Source: Streptomyces spiroverticillatus (GTDB lineage: Bacteria; Actinomycetota; Actinomycetes; Streptomycetales; Streptomycetaceae). From it: 64,000 bases of DNA. The notes under the pieces were generated by a model. The model ran no database searches, was not told the origin of the DNA, and saw only the letters and a list, made by a program, of their open reading frames with translations. Positions 41,659 through 50,440 of this stretch are shown in pieces. Location of the stretch: assembly GCA_014650415.1 (NCBI GenBank), contig BMUX01000009.1:62001-126000 (forward strand), given 5' to 3'. Each line of letters opens with the position of its first letter. Within the stretch, counting starts at the first letter, position 1. The translations under genes were made by a program, and so were the position numbers.

Positions 41659-43686
41659 TCAGGCGGCGACGGTGACCTTCTCCTCCGCCGTGGCGGCCGG
41701 CGCGGTCTGCGGCTTCCGGCGCATCCCCTTGAGGAGGACGACCAGCCCGGTGGTCACCAGCACACCGGCGGCGATGGCCACCAGGTACAGCAGCGGGTTG
41801 CCGACCAGCGGGGCCACGAACACGCCGCCGTGCGGGGCGCGCAGCGTGTTGCCGAAGGCCATCGACAGTGCGCCGGTGACCGCACCGCCGGCCATGGACG
41901 CGGGGATGACCCGCAGCGGGTCGGCGGCCGCGAACGGGATCGCGCCCTCGGTGATGAAGGACGCCCCGAGCACCCAGGCGGCCTTGCCGTTCTCCCGCTC
42001 GGTCTTGGTGAACAGCTTGCCGCGCACGGTGGTGGCCAGCGCCATCGCCAGCGGCGGCACCATGCCCGCGGCCATCACGGCGGCCATGACCTTGAGGTTG
42101 CCGTCGTTGGGGTTGTCGGCGATGCCGCCGATGGCGAAGGCGTACGCGACCTTGTTGAGCGGGCCGCCCAGGTCGAAGCACATCATCAGGCCGAGGATGA
42201 TGCCCAATACGATCGCATTGGTACCGGACATACTGCCCAGCCAGTCGGTCAGCGCCGACTGCAGCTTGGCGATGGGCTCGCCGATGACCAGAAACATCAG
42301 GAAGCCGACGACGATCGAGGAGATCAGCGGGATCACCACGACCGGCATGATGCCGCGCAGGGCGGCCGGGATGCGCACCTTCTGGATCGCGAGGACCACC
42401 GCACCCGCGAGCAGACCGGCCACCAGGCCGCCGAGGAAACCGGCCTTGATGGTGACCGCGATCGAGCCGCCGACGAAGCCGGGCACGAGTCCTGGCCGGT
42501 CGGCCATTCCGTACGCGATGTAACCGGCCAGCACCGGTATCAGGAACGCGAAGGCCAGGCCGCCGATCTGGAACAGCAGCGCCGCCCAGCTGGTGTGGTC
42601 GCCCCAGGCGAAGTGCTCCATCACCGAAGGCGCTTTGTCGATTTTGTAACCGCCGATGGCGAAGCCGAGGGCTATCAGCAGGCCGCCCGCCGCGACGAAC
42701 GGGACCATGTAGCTGACGCCGCTCATCAGCCAGGTGCGGAGCTTCGCGCCGTAGCTCTCGTCGGCCTCGCCCGACTCCTCGACCGGGGTCCCCTTCGCGG
42801 GTGCCGCGGAAACGTCACCTCGGGCCGCCTTCTCCTTGGCCTCGGCGATGAGTTCGAGGGGCCGGTTGATGCCCGCCTTGACGCCGACGTCGACCGTCGG
42901 CTTCCCGGCGAAGCGCTCGCGGTCCCGGACCGGCACGTCGTGGGCGAAGATCACCGCGTCGGCGGCGGCGATCACGGCCGGGTCGAGGCGGGTGAAGCCG
43001 GAGGAGCCCTGCGGCTCGACGGTGAGCTGCACGCCGTCGCCGTTGCCGGCCTGTTCGAGGGCTTCGGCGGCCATGTAGGTGTGCGCGATGCCGGTGGGGC
43101 AGGAGGTGACGGCGACGATACGGAAGGGGCTTCCGGCGTCGGGGGCGGCCGGTGTCACCGGGGCCGGTGCGTCCGCTGTCACCGGGGCCGGTGCCTGCGC
43201 GGCGGCCTCCGGTGCCGGTGCGTCCGCTGTGGCCGGTGCCGGTGTCTCGTCGCCCCGGATCAGCGCCGCCGCCGACTCCGGGTCCGCCACCGCCCGCAGC
43301 GCGTCCGTGAACGCGGTGTTCATCAGGTGCCGGGCCAGGCTGGAGAGGATCGTCAGGTGGGCGTCGTCCGCGCCCGCCGGGGCGGCGATCAGGAAGATCA
43401 GGTCCGCCGGGCCGTCCGTCGCACCGAAGTCGACACCGGCAGCGCTGCGTCCGAAGGCGAGCGTCGGCTCGGTGACGTGGGCGCTGCGGCAGTGCGGGAT
43501 GCCGATGCCGCCCTCCAGGCCGGTCGGCATCTGCGCCTCGCGGGCCGCGACGTCGGCGAGGAAGCCGTCGAGGTCGGTGACCCTGCCGAGCCCCACCATC
43601 CGGGTCGCCAGCGAACGTGCCGCTTCTTGTTTGGTGTCGGCGGCCAGGTCGAGGTCGACCAGGTCCGCGGTGATCATCTGGCTCAT
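41659..43686 (-). CDS. fruA: PTS fructose transporter subunit IIABC
   Basis: A 675-residue fused permease for fructose uptake and 1-phosphorylation. Domain IIA (1-145) has GIGIPHCRS with the phospho-His; an Ala/Pro linker of about 40 residues follows; domain IIB (190-290) has VTSCPTGIAHTYMAAE with the phospho-Cys; IIC (about 305-660) has some 9-10 membrane segments. ATG 43686. Third gene of fruR-fruK-fruA, 91 bp after fruK. The gene order and fusion match Streptomyces FruA. Confidence 0.95.
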   Translation of the reverse strand: MSQMITADLVDLDLAADTKQEAARSLATRMVGLGRVTDLDGFLADVAAREAQMPTGLEGGIGIPHCRSAHVTEPTLAFGRSAAGVDFGATDGPADLIFLIAAPAGADDAHLTILSSLARHLMNTAFTDALRAVADPESAAALIRGDETPAPATADAPAPEAAAQAPAPVTADAPAPVTPAAPDAGSPFRIVAVTSCPTGIAHTYMAAEALEQAGNGDGVQLTVEPQGSSGFTRLDPAVIAAADAVIFAHDVPVRDRERFAGKPTVDVGVKAGINRPLELIAEAKEKAARGDVSAAPAKGTPVEESGEADESYGAKLRTWLMSGVSYMVPFVAAGGLLIALGFAIGGYKIDKAPSVMEHFAWGDHTSWAALLFQIGGLAFAFLIPVLAGYIAYGMADRPGLVPGFVGGSIAVTIKAGFLGGLVAGLLAGAVVLAIQKVRIPAALRGIMPVVVIPLISSIVVGFLMFLVIGEPIAKLQSALTDWLGSMSGTNAIVLGIILGLMMCFDLGGPLNKVAYAFAIGGIADNPNDGNLKVMAAVMAAGMVPPLAMALATTVRGKLFTKTERENGKAAWVLGASFITEGAIPFAAADPLRVIPASMAGGAVTGALSMAFGNTLRAPHGGVFVAPLVGNPLLYLVAIAAGVLVTTGLVVLLKGMRRKPQTAPAATAEEKVTVAA

Positions 43687-43777
43687 CGCGGGCTCCTTTG
43701 CACGGATGTCACGGATGTCCGCACGGATGCGGAAGGTGCGGGAAGGGGTGCGGCAGGCTGCGGGAAGTTCAGGGGGC

Positions 43778-44725
43778 TCACGGCGCGGGCTCCGTCAGTG
43801 CGCGGTCCAGCGGGACGTCCGCCGTCACCGTCACCGCCGCCGGGTCCAGGTCCGCCGGGGTCGGCATCACGCTGCCCGGCAGCCGTACCGCCGCCGCACC
43901 GTGCGCCACCGCCGCCGCGAGGGCCTCAGGGCCTTCGCCTCCGGCCGCCAGGAACCCGGCGAGCGAGGCGTCGCCGGCGCCGACGTTGCTCCGTACGACA
44001 TCGACCGTCGCCGAGCCGAACCACGCACCGGCACCGGTGACCAGGAGCTGACCGTCGGCACCCAGGCTCGCGAGCACCGACCGTGCGCCCAGGGCACGCA
44101 GGTCCTCGGCCGCGGCGACGGCGTCGCCGACCGTCTTGAGCGGCCGTCCGACCGCTTCGGCCAGCTCCTCCGCGTTGGGCTTCACCACGTCGGGTCGTTC
44201 GCGCAGGGCCGCCAGCAGGGAGGGCCCCGAGGTGTCGAGGGCGATCCGCGCCCCCGCCTCGTGGGCGCGGGCCACCAGGGCGGCGTACCACTCGGGGGCG
44301 AGGCCGCGCGGGAGGCTGCCGCAGCAGGCGATCCAGTCGGCGTCGGCGGAGTGCGCGCGCACAGTGGCGAGCAGTGCCTCCGACTCGGCGGAAGTGAGCT
44401 CCGGGCCCGGTGCGTTGATTTTGGTGAGGGCGCCGTCGGGTTCGGCGACGGAGATGTTGGAGCGGGTCTGTCCTGTCACCGGCACTGGTGCCACCGTGAT
44501 GCCCTCGGCACGCAGGAGTTCGGCGACCAGGGCGCCGGGGGCGCCGCCGAGCGGGAGGACGGCGAGGGTGTCGTGTCCGGCGGCGGCGACCGCGCGCGAG
44601 ACGTTGACGCCCTTGCCGCCGGGGTCCATCCGGTCGGAGGTGGCCCGCAGCACTTCGCCTCGCATCAGGGAGGGGACCTCGTAGGTGCGGTCGAGGCTGG
44701 GGTTGGGGGTGACGGTCAGGATCAT
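43778..44725 (-). CDS. fruK: 1-phosphofructokinase
   Basis: A 315-residue PfkB-type kinase that makes fructose-1,6-bisphosphate from FruA product. GGKGVNVSRAVAAAG near residue 37 and the C-terminal SNVGAGDASLAGFLAAGG (ATP site and catalytic Asp) are the family signatures. ATG 44725 lies 4 bp after the fruR stop, so these genes are tightly linked. Confidence 0.95.
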   Translation of the reverse strand: MILTVTPNPSLDRTYEVPSLMRGEVLRATSDRMDPGGKGVNVSRAVAAAGHDTLAVLPLGGAPGALVAELLRAEGITVAPVPVTGQTRSNISVAEPDGALTKINAPGPELTSAESEALLATVRAHSADADWIACCGSLPRGLAPEWYAALVARAHEAGARIALDTSGPSLLAALRERPDVVKPNAEELAEAVGRPLKTVGDAVAAAEDLRALGARSVLASLGADGQLLVTGAGAWFGSATVDVVRSNVGAGDASLAGFLAAGGEGPEALAAAVAHGAAAVRLPGSVMPTPADLDPAAVTVTADVPLDRALTEPAP

Positions 44726-44729
44726 CGGG

Positions 44730-45491
44730 TCACACTCGCTGTACTTCGGTTCCGGCCGCCTCGATGGCGGCTGCGTCCTCGGGGCTGAGCCCGGAGTCGG
44801 TGATCAGCAGATCCACGTCCGCGAGGTCCCCGAACCGCGCGAAGTGCTCCTGCCCGTGCTTGGCGGAGTCGGCGAGCAGCACGACCCGGCGGGCCGAGGC
44901 GATCACCGCCCGCTTGACCGCCGCTTCGGCGAGGTCGGGGGTGGTCAGGCCGTGGCGTACGGAGAATCCGTTGGCGCCGAGGAGGACGACGTCGGCGCGG
45001 ATCTCGCCGTACGCACGCAGTGCCCAGGCGTCGACGGCGGCGCGCGTGCGGTGCCGTACCCGGCCGCCGACCAGGTGGAGGTCTATCCCCGGGTGGTCGG
45101 CGAGGCGGGCGGCGACCGGCAGGGAGTGCGTGACGACGGTCAGGCCGCACTCCAGCGGGAACAGCGCCGCGAGGCGGGCCGTCGTCGTGCCGGCGTCGAG
45201 GACGACGCTGCCCTCGGTGGGCAGTTCGGCGGCGGCGGCCTGGGCGATGCGGTCCTTCTCGTCGGCGGCGGCGCTCTCGCGCTCGGCGAGGTCGGGCTCG
45301 AAGTCGAGCCGCCCGGCGGGGATGGCGCCGCCGTGGACGCGGCGCAGGAGGCCGGCCCGGTCGAGGGTCTTGAGGTCGCGGCGGACGGTCTCGGCGGTGA
45401 CCTGGAAGGTGTCGGCCAGGGACAGTACGTCGACGCGGCCGCCCTCGCGGGCGAGGCGGAGGATTTCTTGCTGGCGCTCCGGTGCGTACAT
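44730..45491 (-). CDS. fruR: DeoR-family repressor of the fructose operon
   Basis: A 253-residue DeoR regulator: helix-turn-helix at residues 5-55 (QQEILRLAREGGRVDVLSLADTFQV, only the first part shown here to mark the fold), then a sugar-phosphate isomerase-like effector domain with VLDAGTTT and LLGANGF. Fructose-1-phosphate is the expected inducer. ATG 45491. First gene of the fru operon; the 313-bp upstream region has inverted repeats that fit autoregulation. Confidence 0.93.
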   Translation of the reverse strand: MYAPERQQEILRLAREGGRVDVLSLADTFQVTAETVRRDLKTLDRAGLLRRVHGGAIPAGRLDFEPDLAERESAAADEKDRIAQAAAAELPTEGSVVLDAGTTTARLAALFPLECGLTVVTHSLPVAARLADHPGIDLHLVGGRVRHRTRAAVDAWALRAYGEIRADVVLLGANGFSVRHGLTTPDLAEAAVKRAVIASARRVVLLADSAKHGQEHFARFGDLADVDLLITDSGLSPEDAAAIEAAGTEVQRV

Positions 45492-45804
45492 GTGGGTTTA
45501 CGTCCGTTCGATGCCCGAACCTGTGGTTTCTCTGGCAGAGTACGCCCATTTTGGGGTGCAGGTAAACACATACGGGCCTTGTTCGGGCGTGAACGGGCTT
45601 TGGTCCTCCGAGGGGGCGGGCTGTGCGGGCCCTCTGGCCTGGCAAGAGGGCCCCTGACCCGCCCCTTCACCTAAAGCGCTCGCCGCGCGGCTTTGTGGTG
45701 GGTTGCTCGCGCAGTCCCCCGCGCCCCTGGAGGGGCCCGGAAATGCGTCAGGCCCGCTCGGTCGGGGACCGGGCGGGCCTGAAGCCGCAGGAGGGGGTGG
45801 GGCG
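45492..45804. promoter_or_regulatory. fru promoter region (gene-free, 313 bp)
   Basis: No gene is seen. Near fruR are GTTCG-ATGCC-CGAAC (45506-45520) and GTTC-GGGCGT-GAAC (45581-45594), about 75 bp apart, and a pair ATGTGGGTTTAC (from 45490) / GTAAACACAT (about 45562-45571) in inverted orientation. These are candidate FruR operators. The left part ends in the terminator of the DHA2 exporter. Confidence 0.5.
45748..45782 (-). terminator. terminator of DHA2 exporter gene
   Basis: A 16-bp stem TCAGGCCCGCTCGGTC with GACCGGGCGGGCCTGA (one wobble), loop GGG, 22 bp from the exporter stop. Confidence 0.75.
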
Positions 45805-47370
45805 TCACGCCGTCAGGGCGGGCTCCTTGTGGAGGTCGTCGGACGGGGGCGCCGTGTCCGGCGCCTCGTGGCCCGACGTCTTCTTCGGCAGCGCGAACAT
45901 CAGCAGGAAGATGACGATCAGGACGCCGACGACCCAGCCCAGCGCGCTCTGGAACGCGTCCACGTACGCCGGACCGATCGCGCTCTTCGCCCCCTTGGCC
46001 AGCTCCAGCTTGTCGTCGATGACCCCGAAGAAGACCACGGACACCAGGCCGATGCCGAAGGCGTTGCCGGTCTGCCCGGTCGTGTTGATCAGACCCGACG
46101 CCGAACCCGCGTGCTCCTTGGGCACCTCGGAGAGCACCGCGTCGGTGAGCGGCGCGACGATCAGGCCCATGCTCAGGCCCATCACGATCAGCGGCAGCGC
46201 CATCTGGACGGAGGAGATGTCCGCACCGAAGTGGTTGGCCTCCCAGATGTAGAGCAGCAGCCCGGTCGCCATGGTGAGCGCACCCGCCTGCAGCACCTTG
46301 CGCCCGAAGCGCGGCACCAGCTTCTGCACCGAGATGCCCGCCGCCACCGAGACCGCGATGGAGAAGGGGATGCCGGTGACGCCCGCGCGCAGTGCGCTCC
46401 AGCCGAGGCCGATCTGCATGTACAGCGTCCACACCATGAAGAAGATGCCGCTGAAGACACCGAAGGTGAGCTGCACCGCGATGCCCGCCGCGAAGCTCTT
46501 CACCTTGAACAGCGACAGTTCCACGAGCGGGGATCCGTCGCGCCGGGTCTTCCACTTCTCGTACGCGACGAAGACGCCCAGGATCACCAGGCTGCCCGCC
46601 ATCGACAGGTAGCCCCACAGTGGCCAGTCCAGCTCGCGGCCCCGGGTCAGCGGGTAGATCAGCGCCAGCAGGCCCAGCACCACCAGGGCGACGCCCGGCA
46701 GGTCCAGCTTCAGCGCGCGCGGCGCCTTGGACTCGGTGATGAACTTGGCGCCCAGGATCAGCCCGGCGATGCCGACGGGCAGGTTGATCAGGAAGATCGG
46801 GCGCCATTCGAGGCCGAAGAGATTCCACTCGGTGAGCAGCGCGCCCAGCAGCGGGCCGGTGACCGCGCCGAGGCCGACGATCGCACCGAACAGGCCGAAG
46901 ACCTTGCCGCGCTCGTGCGCGGGGAAGGTGGCGTGCACGATGGAGAGCACCTGCGGGACCATCAGCGCCGCCGTCGCACCCTGGAGGACCCGGGAGGCGA
47001 CCAGGACGTCCGGGTTCGCGGCGAAGCCGCAGAGCGCGGAGGCGACGGTGAAGCCGCCGATGCCGATGAGGAACAGCCGCTTGCGGCCGTAGATGTCGCC
47101 GAGGCGGCCGCCCGTGATGAGCCCGGCGGCGAACGCGAGCGCGTAACCGGCGGTGATCCACTGGATGGCGCTGAAGGTCGCGCCCAGGCTGTTCTGGATG
47201 CTGGGGATGGCGATGTTGACGATCGTCACGTCGACCAGGTCCATGAAGGCGGCGGTCATCACGATGGCGAGCGCGAACCAGCGGCGGCGGTCGCCGACGG
47301 CAGGGGCTTCGGGTGCTGCGGCAGATATCGGGGACGCTGCGGGAGTCCCCGACGGGGGTGCTGATGTCAT
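45805..47370 (-). CDS. DHA2 (EmrB/QacA) MFS exporter
   Basis: A 521-residue drug:H+ antiporter with 14 helices. The helix 1 motif is LVDVTIVNIAIPSI (about residue 50-63), the loop 2-3 motif GGRLGDIYGRKR and motif C in helix 5. ATG 47370 is used; ATG 47391 is an alternative. It is divergent from a WYL regulator, 63 bp apart, and likely controlled by it. The substrate is unknown; antibiotics or dyes are usual for the family. Confidence 0.9.
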   Translation of the reverse strand: MTSAPPSGTPAASPISAAAPEAPAVGDRRRWFALAIVMTAAFMDLVDVTIVNIAIPSIQNSLGATFSAIQWITAGYALAFAAGLITGGRLGDIYGRKRLFLIGIGGFTVASALCGFAANPDVLVASRVLQGATAALMVPQVLSIVHATFPAHERGKVFGLFGAIVGLGAVTGPLLGALLTEWNLFGLEWRPIFLINLPVGIAGLILGAKFITESKAPRALKLDLPGVALVVLGLLALIYPLTRGRELDWPLWGYLSMAGSLVILGVFVAYEKWKTRRDGSPLVELSLFKVKSFAAGIAVQLTFGVFSGIFFMVWTLYMQIGLGWSALRAGVTGIPFSIAVSVAAGISVQKLVPRFGRKVLQAGALTMATGLLLYIWEANHFGADISSVQMALPLIVMGLSMGLIVAPLTDAVLSEVPKEHAGSASGLINTTGQTGNAFGIGLVSVVFFGVIDDKLELAKGAKSAIGPAYVDAFQSALGWVVGVLIVIFLLMFALPKKTSGHEAPDTAPPSDDLHKEPALTA

Positions 47371-47389
47371 GTCGATGACGTTAGTCCCC

Positions 47390-47414
47390 ATGTAGGTCAC
47401 GCTGTGTCCCACAT
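47390..47414. promoter_or_regulatory. inverted repeat between exporter and WYL regulator
   Basis: ATGTAGG-N11-CCCACAT (one mismatch) lies in the 63-bp gap between two divergent starts, a likely operator of the WYL regulator. No promoter was assigned with confidence. Confidence 0.4.
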
Positions 47415-47433
47415 CCCCCGCATCCTTGGTGTT

Positions 47434-48420
47434 ATGACCGACACACCGGCACGGCTGCTGCAATTGCTCTCGCTGCTTCAGACGCCCCGCGAATGGCCGG
47501 GCAGCGAACTCGCCGACCGTCTCGACGTCTCGCGCCGCACGGTGCGCAGGGACATCGACCGGCTCCGGGACCTGGGATATCCGGTGCAGGCGACGATGGG
47601 CGCGGAGGGCGGGTACCGCCTGGTGGCGGGCAAGGCGATGCCACCCCTGGTGCTGGACGACGAGGAGGCGGTGGCGATCGCGGTGGGCCTGCGGGCCGGC
47701 GCCGGGCACGCCGTCGAGGGCATCGAGGAGGCGTCGGTGCGGGCGCTCGCCAAGCTGGAGCAGGTGCTGCCGTCGCGGCTGCGCCACCAGGTCTCGGCGC
47801 TCCAGGCCGCGACGGTGCCGCTGACCAGCGGCGACGGGGCGAGCATCGATCCGCAGACGCTGACCGTGATGGCGGGGGCGGCGGCCGGGCAGGAGCGGCT
47901 GCGGTTCGCCTACCGCTCCGGCGACGGTACGGCCACCAAGCGCCTGGTCGAGCCGCACCGGCTGGTCAGCACGGGGCGCCGCTGGTACCTGGTGGCGTAC
48001 GACATCGACCGGGAGGACTGGCGGACGTTCCGGGTGGACCGGGTGAGCGAGCCGTTCGCGACGGGGGCGCGTTTTGTGCCGCGGGGGCTGCCGACGGGGA
48101 ACGCGGCGGACTTCCTGCGGCAGTCGATGAAGGCCTTGAGCGGTGCGGCGGGGCGGGACGAGCCGATCCGGCTGGTGGCGACGTTCGAGGCGCCCGCCGC
48201 CTTCGTCGCGGCGCGGCTGCCGCACGCGATGGGGGTGCCGGTGGCGACGGGCGAGAACACCTGCCGCCTGGAGGTGGAGCTGGCCGACTCGCCGGAGTGG
48301 GTGGGGCTGCGGCTGGCGCTGGTGGACTGCGAGTTCACGGTCGAGGAGCCGCCGGCGCTGGTGGAGTACCTGGCGTCGCTGGGGGCGCGCATCGGGCGGG
48401 CGGTCGGCCCGGCCGCGTGA
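47434..48420 (+). CDS. WYL-domain transcriptional regulator
   Basis: A 328-residue regulator with an N-terminal HTH_11 winged helix (RLLQLLSLLQ...WPGSELADRLDVSRRTVRRDIDRL, residues 5-50), then a WYL domain (LRFAYRSGDG...RLVEPHRLVSTGRRWYLVAYDIDR, about 150-195) and a C-terminal WCX domain. WYL domains may bind nucleotides or ligands. ATG 47434. Probable regulator of the adjacent divergent DHA2 exporter. Confidence 0.9.
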   Translation: MTDTPARLLQLLSLLQTPREWPGSELADRLDVSRRTVRRDIDRLRDLGYPVQATMGAEGGYRLVAGKAMPPLVLDDEEAVAIAVGLRAGAGHAVEGIEEASVRALAKLEQVLPSRLRHQVSALQAATVPLTSGDGASIDPQTLTVMAGAAAGQERLRFAYRSGDGTATKRLVEPHRLVSTGRRWYLVAYDIDREDWRTFRVDRVSEPFATGARFVPRGLPTGNAADFLRQSMKALSGAAGRDEPIRLVATFEAPAAFVAARLPHAMGVPVATGENTCRLEVELADSPEWVGLRLALVDCEFTVEEPPALVEYLASLGARIGRAVGPAA

Positions 48421-48500
48421 AACGGCGGGGCGCGGTCGGCACGGCCGCGTGAGACGACGAGGCGCTGTCGGCCCGACCGCGTAGAGGCGGTTGGTGGGGA

Positions 48501-48532
48501 GCCCCGGCGCTCGGGGGGAGATGCGCCGGGGC
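48501..48532. terminator. terminator downstream of the WYL regulator
   Basis: Perfect 10-bp stem GCCCCGGCGC / GCGCCGGGGC with a 12-nt loop, 80 bp after the stop. Confidence 0.6.
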
Positions 48533-48592
48533 TTCGTCCCGGGAAGGACCCGGCGGCCGGGGTGGGTGGTGGCCGCCGCGTCGTGGTCTGTG

Positions 48593-48637
48593 CCGTACGC
48601 CCGCACCGCCGTCCCGAAGACGGCGTGCGGCGTACGG
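48593..48637 (-). terminator. terminator of hrdD
   Basis: Long stem (48593-48613 with 48619-48637, two bulged C) 19 bp beyond the hrdD stop. Confidence 0.65.
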
Positions 48638-48656
48638 GGAGGGCCGCGGGCGGGGC

Positions 48657-49655
48657 TTACGCCGCCGCGTCGAAGCCCGTGTCGTGGGCCATCTTCTTCA
48701 GTTCGAGCAGCGCGTGCTTCTCGATCTGGCGGATGCGCTCACGGGTGAGGCCGTGCTCCTTGCCGACCTCGGTGAGCGTGCGCTCGCGGCCGTCCTCGAT
48801 GCCGTACCGCATGCGGATGATCGAGGCCGTGCGCTGGTCGAGCTTGCCTATGAGGTCTTCCAGCTCCTCGCTGCGCAGCATGGAGAGCACCGACTGCTCG
48901 GGCGAGACCGCGGAGGTGTCCTCCAGCAGGTCGCCGAACTGGGTCTCGCCGCCGTCGTCGACCGGCATGTTCAGCGAGACCGGGTCGCGGGCCCAGTCGA
49001 GCACGTCGCTGATGCGCTGCGGCTTGGCGTCGAGCTCCTTGGCGATCTCCTCGTGCTCGGGATCGCGGCCGTTCTCCCGGTTGAACTCGCGCTGGACGCG
49101 GCGGATGCGGCCCAGCTCCTCCACCAGGTGCACGGGCAGGCGGATCGTGCGCGACTGGTCGGCGATCGAGCGGGTGATGGCCTGGCGGATCCACCAGGTC
49201 GCGTACGTGGAGAACTTGAAGCCCTTGGCGTAGTCGAACTTCTCGACGGCGCGCACCAGGCCGGCGTTGCCCTCCTGGATGAGATCGAGCAGGGGCAGAC
49301 CGCTGCGCGGGTAACGGCGGGCAACGGCCACGACCAGGCGCAGGTTGGACCGGATGAAGAGGTCCTTGGCCCGCTCCCCCGCCTCGTAGAGCGCTTCCAG
49401 CTCTTCGCGGGATGCGACACCCGCCTCCTGGGAGTCCTCCACCTCGCCGTCGAGTATCTGGCGTGCGTACACACCGGCTTCGATGGTCTGGGACAGCTCG
49501 ACTTCCTTGGCGGCGTCGAGCAGGGGCGTCCGTGCTATCTCGTCGAGGTACATGCCGACCAGGTCGCGGTCGGCGATCTCCCCGCCTACGGCGCGAACGC
49601 TGCTGGCCCTGGTCGATCCGGTCGAGGACCGACGGGCGACGGCACGGGTTGCCAT
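48657..49655 (-). CDS. hrdD: RNA polymerase sigma factor HrdD
   Basis: A 332-residue group 2 sigma-70 factor, the length of S. coelicolor HrdD. Region 1.2/2.1 starts DLVGMYLDEIARTPLL (about 33), region 2.4 has YATWWIRQAITRS (about 165-178), region 3 DPVSLNMPVDD, and region 4.2 TLTEVGKEHGLTRERIRQIE near the C-terminus. It lacks the long N-terminal part of HrdB. ATG 49655 has GGGAG 7 nt upstream. A SigR-type promoter lies about 90 bp upstream. HrdD is non-essential and expressed under oxidative and envelope stress. Confidence 0.93.
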   Translation of the reverse strand: MATRAVARRSSTGSTRASSVRAVGGEIADRDLVGMYLDEIARTPLLDAAKEVELSQTIEAGVYARQILDGEVEDSQEAGVASREELEALYEAGERAKDLFIRSNLRLVVAVARRYPRSGLPLLDLIQEGNAGLVRAVEKFDYAKGFKFSTYATWWIRQAITRSIADQSRTIRLPVHLVEELGRIRRVQREFNRENGRDPEHEEIAKELDAKPQRISDVLDWARDPVSLNMPVDDGGETQFGDLLEDTSAVSPEQSVLSMLRSEELEDLIGKLDQRTASIIRMRYGIEDGRERTLTEVGKEHGLTRERIRQIEKHALLELKKMAHDTGFDAAA

Positions 49656-49739
49656 GCGGGTGCTCCCTTGCGTGTGTAGGTCGCTGGTGTGGCTGTGGCT
49701 GCCGGGACTCCTTGCGGGTTCCCTGCTTCCAAAAGAACC

Positions 49740-49765
49740 AACGGCTGGAATCCGGACAGAATTCC
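49740..49765 (-). promoter_or_regulatory. SigR-type promoter of hrdD
   Basis: On the minus strand GGAAT (49765-49761)-N18-GTT (49742-49740), exactly the SigR consensus GGAAT-N18-GTT used in the thiol oxidative stress regulon. hrdD is a known SigR target in S. coelicolor. A GGAAC at 49722-49718 may belong to a second, SigE-type promoter, but no clear -10 was found. Confidence 0.75.
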
Positions 49766-49825
49766 CCTCACCCGCACTCAATTTCGTGATCTTGCAGTAC
49801 CCTGTCGCCCCACCGAGGAGGAATC

Positions 49826-50392
49826 TTGGCCCAAATCACCACAGAAGTGCAGGTCAGAGCGGGTGTGGAGGCTGATCTGGAGGGCCTCACCGACCTTTAC
49901 AACCACTTCATCAGTGAGACGTCGATCACCTTCGACGTGACGCCTTTCACGCCCGAGGAGCGCCGCCCGTGGCTGCTCTCCCACCCTGAAGACGGCCCCT
50001 ACCGCTTGATGGTTGCTCGCGATGTCCGAAGTGCCCGAATTCTGGGTTACGCGACGAGCAGTCCGTTCCGCCCGAAGGCCGCCTACGGCACCTCCGTCGA
50101 GACGACCGTCTACTGCGCGCCCGACGCGGGCGGGCGCGGCATCGGCACGCTCCTGTACGACGCGCTGTTCGCCGCGCTCGCCAAGGAGGACGTGCACCGC
50201 GCGTACGCGGGCATCACCCAGCCCAACGAGGCCTCGGCCCGGCTGCACGCGCGCTTCGGCTTCGCGCAGGTGGGGCTGTTCCGCGAGGTGGGCCGCAAGT
50301 TCGACCGGTACTGGGACGTCGCCTGGTACGAGAAGGACCTGAGCGGCCCGGACGCACCCCCGGGCGCAGGCGCACTCGGTCGCGCGGACTAG
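49826..50392 (+). CDS. GNAT acetyltransferase of the phosphinothricin type
   Basis: A 188-residue protein similar to Pat/Bar and MnaT: DLEGLTDLYNHFI near residue 17, VETTVYCAPDAGGRGIGTLLYDAL (acetyl-CoA binding) at about 90-113, and the C-terminal FREVGRKFDRYWDVAWYEKDL. It may acetylate phosphinothricin, methionine sulfone or similar amines. TTG 49826 has GAGGAGG 7 nt upstream. Divergent from hrdD (170 bp). Confidence 0.88.
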   Translation: MAQITTEVQVRAGVEADLEGLTDLYNHFISETSITFDVTPFTPEERRPWLLSHPEDGPYRLMVARDVRSARILGYATSSPFRPKAAYGTSVETTVYCAPDAGGRGIGTLLYDALFAALAKEDVHRAYAGITQPNEASARLHARFGFAQVGLFREVGRKFDRYWDVAWYEKDLSGPDAPPGAGALGRAD

Positions 50393-50440
50393 GTCCCGCG
50401 CCCGTTACGCGGCCCCGGCGGTGCACCTACTGTCCGGCGC

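Noticed and set aside
41618..41659. Repeated GTACGGTACGGAT near the fruA stop
   Set aside because: Two copies of a sequence built from the common GTACGG word of this genome; probably chance or a slip, with no clear role.
42205..42220. CAATAC-GATC-GCATTG in fruA, near match to the 28-bp-phased motif
   Set aside because: One arm has a mismatch and the site is inside a conserved membrane segment of IIC, so the codons explain it; kept out of the motif set.
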